From Cephalothrix spiralis (taxonomy: Eukaryota > Nemertea > Palaeonemertea > Archinemertea > Cephalotrichidae), in NCBI GenBank assembly GCA_032353305.1, contig JAUCNG010061110.1, positions 1 through 14,409 on the forward strand: a DNA stretch of 14,409 nucleotides. The letters are read 5' to 3'. The position numbers and the translations under genes are program-made. This document shows positions 9,001 to 14,409 of the stretch, in pieces. How positions within the stretch are numbered: the stretch's first letter is position 1; the number at the start of each line of letters is the position of its first letter. Under the pieces are notes generated by a model that did not search any database, had not been told where the DNA came from, and saw nothing but the letters and a program-made list of their open reading frames with translations.

Positions 9001-11509
9001 GGGTAATATTGAAATAGTAAAATACCTCGTTGAAATTGGAGCCGATTTGAATCAAACACATAGAAATGGTAAGAACATATTACATTACGCGGTTCAAGAG
9101 GATAATCTTGAAATAGTGAAATATCTTGTTCAGAAAGGAGTCGATTTGAATCAAACTGATAGAAATGGTAAGAACATATTACAATACGGAGTTCAAGGAG
9201 GTAATTTTGAAATAGTGAAATGCCTCGTTAAAAACGGAGCCGATTTAAATCAAACTCATAGAAATGGTAAGAACATACTACAATACGCATTTCAAAAGGG
9301 TAATCAAGAAATAGTGAAATATCTTGTTGAGAAAGGAGCCGATTTTAATCAAACTGATAGGAATGGTAATAACATATTACAATACGCAGTTCAAGAGGGA
9401 AATCTAGAAATAGTGAAATACCTTGTTGAGAAAGGTGCCAATTTGAAAATAATTCGTGGATATTGCATGAACAAATTATATGACGCAGTTCGAGAGAGTA
9501 AACTTGAAATAGTGAAATACCTCTTTGAGAATGGAGCTGGTAATAAAAAAACTGATAAATATGGTAAGACCCAATTACAATACGCAGTTCAAGAGGGTAA
9601 ACACATTGAGGATCTTGAAATAGTGAAATACCTCGTTGAAGTAGGTGTCAATTTGTATCGAACTCGTCGCTATGCCATAAACACACATGTATTACATTAC
9701 GCAGCTCTACTGGGTAAACTTGAAATAGTGAAATACCTCGTTGAGAAAGGAGTTGATGTGAATCAAACTGATAAATATGGCAAGAAAACATTACATTACG
9801 CAGCTAAAGGGCGTAATTATGATATAGTAAAATACCTCGTTGAGAATCAAGGTGATGAATATGACAAGACTACATTACATCACACAGATGAAGCGGGTCG
9901 TGAAATAGTGAAATACCACGTTAAGAAAGAGGATCCCGATGAGAAATTTGAAACTGAAACTGATGAAAGGTTCGTTCGTTTATCAGCTCACATAGAGCAT
10001 GAAGAATTAAAATACAAGGTTCGGGTAGGATCAGACATGAATGATACTGAAGAAAATATATTGACAGAACTCGCTCAGAAAGGAAATGTTTCTATACTGA
10101 GAGACATTTTAATGCCTAAGTTACCTTCGATACTAGAAAACTCTTCTGATGTAGTTTTGCCAATCAGTGAAACGAACGATAAGAAAGAAAGATTCATAAA
10201 CGGTGTAAGAAATAAAAGAGAAAATATTTTATTGTGCCGCCAAATGATTCAAGAATCATACTCTCCAATATCATTAAAAGCGGTTGATGACATTATTATT
10301 CAGCTCGATTATATTATTGAGCGTGATGAAATTTTTCCCCTACTTGAGGAATCAAATGATCTCGATTCTATACATAAAGTAAGGACTTCAAATTTCTCAG
10401 TGGAGAATGGATTAATCATAAAGTGTCTTAAAATACAAGATGAAGTACTAGGTAGTGGTGCTTTCGGAACGGTCAGGAAAGGGGATACTTTTGATTATTC
10501 GTTCAGGCGAAAATTAGTGGCTGTTAAATGTATCAACGTTTCTGAGGATAATTTGGCATTACTTGTCAAAGAAACTGATACTCTTTCAACAATGAATCAC
10601 CCTAATCTTGTAGAATTTTACGGACACAAAGTTACTATTGATTACGAAGAAAAGACTAATACTGTTTATCTGGTAACTGAATTATGCAAAGGGGATTGCA
10701 AAGACTATTTCATAGTTAAAGGTAAAGACAATAATTGCAACCCTCCAACTTCCGTACATTACGAAAAAAGCCTTCAGCAATACCTTAGCTTTGCAATGCA
10801 ACTGTTATCCGGTGTTTCTTACATCCATTCCAAGAAATGCATCCATAAAGATTTGAAGTTAGAAAATATCCTTATCAGTATGGATAAGGTGATTAAGATA
10901 GCTGACTTTGGATTGGCTGATTTTTTAAAGGAAGGACAGATCGAAGAAACAAACAGATTCAAAGGTACCAAAGTATATTCAGCACCTGAAGTACTTTTCA
11001 GACCAAGACGGTACTCGTCAGCATCCGACATGTTCTCTGTAAGCTTGCTTCTATTGGAAATGTACAAAGGCCAATCGTACTACAAAACCGAGCCTTTCGT
11101 TAAGGGAAATGTTGAAGCATTAATTAAAGGAGGAAAACGGCCAACATTGCAAGTTAAATCTGGGAGGAAAGAAGAGGCCGAAATATTACAAGTCATCGAG
11201 GCATGCTGGAGCCAATGTCCAGATGATCGCCCATCAGCTGAGGATGCAAAGATAACATTTCAAAATGTATTAGATAACATCTACTGGAAGAATCCTAAAC
11301 TTGAAGTCATGATCGAAGATGAGAGGAAAGAAGAAAACGAAGATGCCAACACGAGAACTCGCAATGTTTTCATGAGCCATTTAACCGAAGCTTTATCAGA
11401 CTCTAAGTGTGCTCTTCCCGTGTCCGGGCTGTTTAAATGGAGTAGTGCTCCTAAGACTGGTAGTGAATCTGCCAGCGACAGCGCAATGGCACTGATCATA
11501 CAAAAGTGA
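6065..11509 (+). CDS. Giant ankyrin-repeat protein kinase, single exon, 1814 aa
   Basis: Ankyrin repeats occupy residues 1 to about 1290: an N-cap (1-34), 37 full repeats of mostly 33 residues, and a partial one. Another degenerate repeat lies near 1325-1358, followed by a helical linker. The kinase domain spans about 1455-1735. It shows the glycine loop GSGAFGTV (1463-1470), VAVK with Lys1488, helix-C Glu1503, HKDLKLEN with catalytic Asp1596 and Asn1601, DFG (1614-1616), APE (1640-1642), Asp1655 and Arg1722. All main catalytic residues are present, so activity is expected. HKDLKLEN suggests Ser/Thr specificity, probably of tyrosine-kinase-like (TKL) type. The last 79 residues are polar. No signal peptide or membrane segment is seen, so a cytoplasmic location is likely. 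The start at 6065 is the first ATG after an in-frame stop (6041), has A at -3 and G at +4, and precedes an N-cap-like sequence. No intron interrupts the frame. Ligand and substrate are unknown. An upstream exon joined at an AG near 6060 cannot be excluded. Confidence 0.9.
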   Translation: MAVWNSSYRMTSAIRTGNLDKVKYQVHNRANVNQINIYGNTPLEEAVQEGNLEIVIYLVENGADLNQSDRYGMNILQFAVQRGKLEIVKYLVKNGADLNQTDSLDKNILQYAVQRGNLEIVKYIDEKGVDLNHTDRYGMKILQFAVQGGNLEIVKYIVEKEVDLNQIDRNGMNILQFAVQRGNLEIVKYFVDKGVDLNQTDRFGKNILQYAVRNSNLEIVKYIVEKGVDLNLTDWSGHTALHYVIHEGNLEIVKYLVEEGAHLNKATKYDKNLCLQHALLEGNLEMVKYLVEKEADLDETTKYDKNICLHHAVQKGNLEIVKCLVENGADMNQTHKNGKNILQFAFQKGNIEIVKYLVEKGADVNQTDRYRKNILQFAFQKGNFEIVKYIVEKGVDLNQIDINCMNILQYAVQRGNLEIVKYIVEKGVDLNQIDRNGMNILQYAVQRGNLEIVKYIVEKGVDLNQIDRNGMNILQYAVQKGNFETVKYIVEKGVDLNLTDWSGHTALHYVIHEGNLEIVKYLVEEGAHLNKATKYDKNLCLQHALLEGNLEMVKYLVEKGADLDETTKYGKNICLHHAVQKGNLEIVKHLVEKGADVNQTDKYSKTTLHYVIHEGNLAMVKYLVDKGADLNLTDWSGHTALHYVIHEGNLAMVKYLVDKGADLNKTTKYDKTLCLKHALQEVNLEMVKYLVEKGADLDETTKYDKNICLHHAVQKGNLEIVKCLVENGADMNQTHKNGKNILQFAFQKGNIEIVKYLVEKGADVNQTDKYSKTTLHYVIHEGNLAMVKYLVEKGADLKQTDRYGKNILQYAVQKGNLEIVKYIVEKGVDLNQIYKNDMNILQYVVHEENLEIVKCLVENGADMNQPDRNGKNTLQYAVQKGNLDIVKYFVEKGADLNQTHRNGEKILQYAFHEGNQEIVKYLVENGADLNQTDRNGKNILQYEVQEGNLEIVKCLVENGADMNQTHKNGKNILQFAFQKGNIEIVKYLVEIGADLNQTHRNGKNILHYAVQEDNLEIVKYLVQKGVDLNQTDRNGKNILQYGVQGGNFEIVKCLVKNGADLNQTHRNGKNILQYAFQKGNQEIVKYLVEKGADFNQTDRNGNNILQYAVQEGNLEIVKYLVEKGANLKIIRGYCMNKLYDAVRESKLEIVKYLFENGAGNKKTDKYGKTQLQYAVQEGKHIEDLEIVKYLVEVGVNLYRTRRYAINTHVLHYAALLGKLEIVKYLVEKGVDVNQTDKYGKKTLHYAAKGRNYDIVKYLVENQGDEYDKTTLHHTDEAGREIVKYHVKKEDPDEKFETETDERFVRLSAHIEHEELKYKVRVGSDMNDTEENILTELAQKGNVSILRDILMPKLPSILENSSDVVLPISETNDKKERFINGVRNKRENILLCRQMIQESYSPISLKAVDDIIIQLDYIIERDEIFPLLEESNDLDSIHKVRTSNFSVENGLIIKCLKIQDEVLGSGAFGTVRKGDTFDYSFRRKLVAVKCINVSEDNLALLVKETDTLSTMNHPNLVEFYGHKVTIDYEEKTNTVYLVTELCKGDCKDYFIVKGKDNNCNPPTSVHYEKSLQQYLSFAMQLLSGVSYIHSKKCIHKDLKLENILISMDKVIKIADFGLADFLKEGQIEETNRFKGTKVYSAPEVLFRPRRYSSASDMFSVSLLLLEMYKGQSYYKTEPFVKGNVEALIKGGKRPTLQVKSGRKEEAEILQVIEACWSQCPDDRPSAEDAKITFQNVLDNIYWKNPKLEVMIEDERKEENEDANTRTRNVFMSHLTEALSDSKCALPVSGLFKWSSAPKTGSESASDSAMALIIQK
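6721..7030 (+). repeat. Ankyrin block copy 1 (310 bp), duplicated at 7519-7828
   Basis: This segment encodes the end of repeat 6 through part of repeat 9 (repeats opening TDWSG, ATKYD, TTKYD). It matches 7519-7828 over 310 bp with two mismatches that I can find, both A/G changes. The 798-bp offset equals eight repeats, two of them 34 residues long. Silent positions are preserved too, which points to a recent duplication or gene conversion rather than selection on the protein. Confidence 0.9.
6911..7169 (+). repeat. Ankyrin block (259 bp), repeated at 8111-8369
   Basis: Lines up with 8111-8369 at a constant offset of exactly 1200 bp. The only difference I see is at 6934 (A against G at 8134), so 6935-7169 is identical over 235 bp. 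It encodes repeats 9 and 10 plus part of 8. The offset equals twelve repeats including four extra residues. Confidence 0.9.
7276..7473 (+). repeat. Perfect tandem pair of 99-bp ankyrin units
   Basis: 7276-7374 and 7375-7473 are identical as read, and a third unit begins at 7474 and diverges after about 28 bp. Each 99-bp unit is exactly one 33-residue ankyrin repeat in phase with the reading frame, so gain or loss of units keeps the frame open. Confidence 0.9.
7519..7828 (+). repeat. Ankyrin block copy 2 (310 bp) of 6721-7030
   Basis: Partner of the block at 6721-7030. The match ends where copy 1 continues with a TGC codon (Cys) and copy 2 with CAC (His). Upstream the two copies diverge at once (CTTGAAATAG against TTTGAAACAG), so the left boundary is sharp. 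Confidence 0.9.
8111..8369 (+). repeat. Ankyrin block partner (259 bp) of 6911-7169
   Basis: Second copy of the 259-bp block, encoding parts of repeats 20-22. It runs directly into a unit opening TDKYSKTTLH that also occurs at about 7861, so this part of the array is a mosaic of segments copied from at least two places. Confidence 0.9.
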
Positions 11510-12021
11510 ATAGAAAAAACGTTACTTTCAAAAACAAAGCAGGGTTTTACATTCCCTGTTTTTCAAATACCAACAATCTATGTTTTTTTGTATATAGTTC
11601 AATCGATTGAGATAACAATTTAATCATTTTAAGTGGACTGAAAATAAGCCTTAACGGCTTCATTATCTATCATATGTCAAGAGAACTTTTATCTTAATGT
11701 ACATAAAGCTGTTTTCGATATTATAATCTATGATATTATGTTTATTAAGTATTATGGGCAGGCAAGAAAATTGGTGACCGGCGATTTCATGAGCTCCCGG
11801 TCTTTTAACCATATAAATCCATGGTATAATTCAAAGTTTTATTACCCGACTTAATGTGGATGGCTGTTTAATAGTTTGTATATATTTTCTGAAAAAAAAT
11901 CCATCATAACATCTAGTAGATTCGAGAATGATATGATATCACTACGCCATCGTTAAAAAATATTCCTTCGAAAAATCGAATATTTTAAGTTAAAACTTTG
12001 AATATTTAAATTATGTCAGGA
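11510..12021. other. 3' flank of the kinase gene
   Basis: AT-rich sequence after the stop at 11507-11509. A small stem (CAGGG at 11540-11544, CCCTG at 11554-11558, extended by A/T pairs) lies 30 bp past the stop. A short GACCGG/CCGGTC inverted pair lies at 11776-11802. No gene is visible. Part of this is probably 3' untranslated region. Confidence 0.4.
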
Positions 12022-12027
12022 AATAAA
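12022..12027 (+). promoter_or_regulatory. Candidate polyadenylation signal AATAAA
   Basis: First exact AATAAA found downstream of the kinase stop codon, about 510 bp after it. A further copy occurs near 12298. In AT-rich DNA such hexamers arise often by chance, and a variant signal nearer the stop is equally possible. Confidence 0.2.
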
Positions 12028-12409
12028 ATTATCATTGACTTTGCTAGACTAAAATACCAAGCCAGTGTGTTAGATTGGAAGTAGCGCAACCTGGATAAGG
12101 ATTAGAATGAAGTTGTATTCAGCTCTTGTTTTTTTCAAGCCGCGCAGAATATATTTAGCTTGGCGTAGGGATTCTAAATTTAGTTTTACTACGCTTCAAA
12201 ATTTATCTTTACTACTTTGTTCTCTGAGTAAATGATATCTTTCGTAAAGAGGAATTATTTAAAAAAATATATATAAATTATTAATAATTAATACATAAAT
12301 AAATTTGTGTATTTGAATGCTACTATTTTGAAGGTACATGTAGTTGATCGTACTTAATTTGGATAAACGACAGACATTCAGTGTCTATGTAAGTCTTTGA
12401 TATTAAGAG
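12028..12409. other. Intergenic AT-rich stretch
   Basis: No gene seen. An almost pure A/T run occupies about 12257-12304. A loose direct repeat (ATTTAGTTTTACTACGC, then ATTTATCTTTACTACTT) lies near 12178-12217. Confidence 0.4.
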
Positions 12410-12464
12410 AGTTCGACTTTGAAACTGCACTGTTCCGAAACTTGCGCAGTTTCAAAATCGAACT
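12410..12464. repeat. Inverted repeat, 19-bp arms
   Basis: AGTTCGACTTTGAAACTGC at 12410-12428 is mirrored at 12446-12464 with one mismatch, leaving a 17-nt loop. It would form a stable hairpin. No terminal repeat or target duplication links it to a known element, so it may be a small fold-back remnant or an RNA hairpin. Confidence 0.6.
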
Positions 12465-12825
12465 ATACCTATAGCAAACAGTCAATAATATTATAATAAC
12501 TTAAGCGCTTTTATTTTACATCTCCGACAGAACGAACAGCACAGTTAATAACGGTTTTTGATAGAAGGGGCCTCTGATTCGCCAAAAATACGATGAAGTA
12601 GCATCTATTACGATGGCTCTAAGATAAGCTGGTTGATTTGAGGAAAAAGTGATTAAGTGCTAATAATGTTCCAAGATGTTTCGGAACAACTACAATGTTA
12701 AATGAAAGCGCTTTTTATATTGATTATGTTATGTTACATCGTATTTATATTGTAATAATCAGTTATAGTAGAGGTCACAGTAGCAGGCGGGACACTATGT
12801 AAAAAGCTATAAGGTCAAGCTATGT
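12465..12825. other. Intergenic stretch, nothing recognised
   Basis: No open frame of useful length and no RNA gene seen. The sequence is AT-rich with scattered short repeats only. Confidence 0.45.
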
Positions 12826-13418
12826 AACGACACGGTGGTATTTTGAGTGCTTTTCGAAGTGAGTCAGCAAAACAAAACAAATTGGCACTTCCAATAGAGA
12901 TAGAAAAAAAATATTGGTATTTTTGAATTTCTTGGCCCCAAAAACATAGGGTAGGTCAAGGTTCCATGTTCCTAACCCAATTACATTCCAAGTTATGAGT
13001 AATCAAAAATATACAAATTAGCGAATTTTTGATCACTCATAAGTCAAAATATACAATATACATTTATTTAGTAAAAAAACATTCAAAATCGTAGTTAAAT
13101 GTATTTGTTGGTGAATTGTTAGGAAATGCCAAAAGTGCCATGGTGTTTAACGAGTATATTTACATAAATGCTATATCTTTGACTTGTTGTATAATTATAA
13201 CTCCGAACGTAATCGGGTTAGGAACATTGACCTGGCCCAGGGTTTTTGGGCCCAAGGAATTAAAAAGTACTGGTCAAGTGCCAATTTTATGTAAATATCT
13301 ATTTTTCTCAAATCGCACCGATTGGCCGATTTTAAAATTACCCTCAGGTCGTTGGCACCGGTCGTTTTTCTGACTCACTTCGAAAAAAAATTGTCACTTA
13401 AAATACCACCGTGCCGTT
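12826..13418. mobile_element. Fold-back element, about 590 bp with long inverted arms
   Basis: The ends read AACGRCACGGTGGTATTTT in inverted orientation (left from 12826, right ending near 13418). The arms match again at TCGAAGTGAGTCAG (left 12854-12867, right 13370-13382), at AATTGGCACTT, at CTTGGCCCAAAAA-type sequence, and at TGTTCCTAACCC (left to about 12978, right from about 13214). The right arm carries an extra stretch of about 80 bp. The centre holds a further hairpin. No transposase frame is present. Two plus-strand frames that overlap the element (13116-13373 and 13322-13543) are by-products of it. This fits a non-autonomous DNA transposon with long terminal inverted repeats. Confidence 0.75.
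12993..13042. repeat. Hairpin inside the fold-back element
   Basis: TTATGAGTAATCAAAAAT at 12993-13010 is mirrored by ATTTTTGATCACTCATAA at 13025-13042 (17 of 18 positions pair), with a 14-nt loop. It lies off-centre in the larger element. It could be an insertion or a duplicated terminal segment. Confidence 0.65.
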
Positions 13419-13802
13419 TGGATGCGCGTTATGAATCCTACAAAATGGATCGAATTTTAGTTACGAAACAAATGATTGAAATGAAATCAATTCCGCGATA
13501 TCTTTTCCGCTATTGTGCATATCTTATCTATTTAGATTTTTAAAGAGAATTTCTCATATTTCTCAATTTACCACATGATTTGGCATTGTGATTTGTAAAT
13601 TAAGGTTAAGCAATCTGTGCAATTTTTGTAACAAAGAATATACATGTACATGTAATTAATATAAGTATTTTAAATAGAATGTAGCAAATTTTTAAAAAGG
13701 ATATGTGCCACTTTTTAAAGGATCATGTCCACGCAATGCTTAAAAATATTGAAATTGTGATATGAGGGGGTTACAAAGAGCAACCCTTTGACGGGAAATC
13801 AT
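13419..13802. other. Intergenic stretch between two fold-back elements
   Basis: No gene seen. A short palindromic phrase (ACATGTACATGT) lies near 13642. The rest is AT-rich and unremarkable. Confidence 0.4.
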
Positions 13803-14038
13803 ATACACAGGTTTATGGAACTTTTGGCGTCCCTGGGCAAATACCGTAAAAATTGTATTGGCCCCCCCGAGGCCCGACCCATTCGAAAATATAAACTTGA
13901 ACCTAGAAGTTTCACATTCACAAGCTTTCCAAAAATATAGGGTTAATGAGGCTTAGGCTTCGGACCGAGTTTTTTGCGGGGGAGGGCGAAAATTGGCGTT
14001 TGAAGGTTGGACGCCAAAAGTTCTATAAACCTGTGTAT
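13803..14038. mobile_element. MITE-like element with 30-bp terminal inverted repeats
   Basis: 13803-13832 and 14009-14038 are inverted copies with one mismatch, beginning ATACACAGGTTTAT at the left end. Just outside, TCAT on the left and ATGA on the right extend the match after a 2-bp offset. The 176-bp interior is richer in G and C than its surroundings and has a partial second level of inversion (C-run GGCCCCCCC near 13860 against G-run GCGGGGGAGGG near 13976). No frame is present. It fits a short non-autonomous element. The target duplication is not clear. Confidence 0.7.
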
Positions 14039-14040
14039 GA

Positions 14041-14315
14041 AAACATTGGAGAGCCTCTAAACGGCCTAATAAATGAAGTAATTGTTCTTTAAAAGTTATT
14101 ATTTTGTAATTAATTGAATGGTTATATTTGTATGATTTGCCTCAATTGCTGTAAATAGAGCCTTGTTGGAGTTATAAAATTGCAACATCAATCAAAAAGC
14201 TTAATGTATTTTCTACTTAAATTTTATATACTTATTTGTTTAAATTCACTACTTTTGACTCAATAATATATGGTAGACAGTACATTTTTAAAAAGAACAA
14301 AAAGCAATTAATCAC
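14041..14315. other. Intergenic AT-rich stretch
   Basis: No gene, RNA or repeat seen beyond A/T-rich runs. Confidence 0.4.
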
Positions 14316-14319
14316 TTCT

Positions 14320-14409
14320 GAACGGTTAGCTCAGACGGTTAAGGTGTCCTACATGATGGACATGTCGATGACGTCATCTTTCATGATGATTTCATTGACG
14401 TGGGTTCGA
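14320..14409 (+). mobile_element. tRNA-like unit, truncated by window end (tRNA-derived SINE head?)
   Basis: A-box-like TTAGCTCAGACGG (about 14326-14338) is followed by a hairpin GTCC...GGAC around CTACATGAT (about 14346-14361) resembling an anticodon arm. A B-box start, GGGTTCGA (14402-14409), is cut off by the window edge. The A-to-B spacing is wider than in a standard tRNA because a segment containing the palindrome GATGACGTCATC (14367-14378) lies where the variable region should be. A tRNA-derived SINE head or tRNA pseudogene is more likely than a working tRNA. Confidence 0.5.

Noticed and set aside
6339-9059. Long minus-strand open frames (148, 61, 205, 61 and 225 codons) opposite the ankyrin array
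   Set aside because: They repeat with the same 99-bp period as the plus-strand gene and read as antisense of the repeat consensus. They are a by-product of repetitive codons, not separate genes.
6164-9860. Regularly spaced repeats resembling a CRISPR or satellite array
   Set aside because: The period is 99-102 bp, in frame, with no constant repeat and unique spacer pattern. The units encode ankyrin repeats.
10819-11499. Minus-strand frames at 10819-11067 and 11281-11499
   Set aside because: They lie opposite the conserved kinase domain and tail and have no motif of their own.
6065-11509. Giant-virus or bacterial origin of the ankyrin-kinase gene
   Set aside because: Long ankyrin arrays occur in both, but base composition resembles the flanks, the surroundings carry eukaryotic SINE-like and fold-back elements, and no viral or bacterial neighbours are present. 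It cannot be excluded without a phylogeny.
13116-13543. Two plus-strand frames in the 3' region
   Set aside because: Both fall mostly within the fold-back element and contain its inverted arm. No protein motif is seen.

Overview
This window looks like AT-rich nuclear DNA of a multicellular eukaryote. There are no bacterial-style operons or closely packed genes. Instead there is one large gene in a setting of tRNA-derived SINE-like sequence, fold-back (palindromic) elements and a hammerhead-like retroelement scar. That mix is typical of invertebrate animals, and bivalve molluscs are a reasonable guess. The guess rests on general style only; no marker here fixes the taxon.

Layout. Positions 1-5116 hold no gene I can support. 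Visible there are a base-composition island at about 400-560, a cluster of ACGCC pentamers at 2416-2790, a transposon-like terminal motif near 3468, and a minus-strand tRNA-derived SINE at about 4005-4190. From 5117 to 5640 come a 133-bp palindromic MITE-like element, a degenerate hammerhead-type motif on the minus strand, and a perfect 15-bp hairpin. From 5685 to about 6060 lies a broken reading frame that still reads as ankyrin repeats but carries stops and frame changes.

The centre of the window (6065-11509, +) is one uninterrupted 1814-codon frame. It encodes an N-terminal array of about 38 ankyrin repeats (residues 1 to about 1290), a linker with one more degenerate repeat, a complete protein kinase domain (about 1455-1735) with all the main catalytic residues, and a short polar tail. 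The array shows recent internal duplication: a 310-bp block recurs 798 bp downstream with two mismatches, a 235-bp block recurs identically 1200 bp downstream, and a 99-bp unit is tandemly repeated without change.

From 11510 to the end there is again no gene. A possible polyadenylation signal lies near 12022. It is followed by a 19-bp inverted repeat (12410-12464), a fold-back element of about 590 bp (12826-13418) with a second hairpin inside it, a 236-bp element with 30-bp terminal inverted repeats (13803-14038), and the start of a tRNA-like unit cut by the window edge (about 14320-14409).

With one gene present, no multi-gene pathway can be read. The protein's design suggests a repeat-based binding or sensing array coupled to a C-terminal Ser/Thr-type kinase. 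The ligand and substrate cannot be told from sequence. The unusual combination is an intron-free giant ankyrin-kinase frame, an actively reshuffling repeat array, and a decayed ankyrin leader just upstream.
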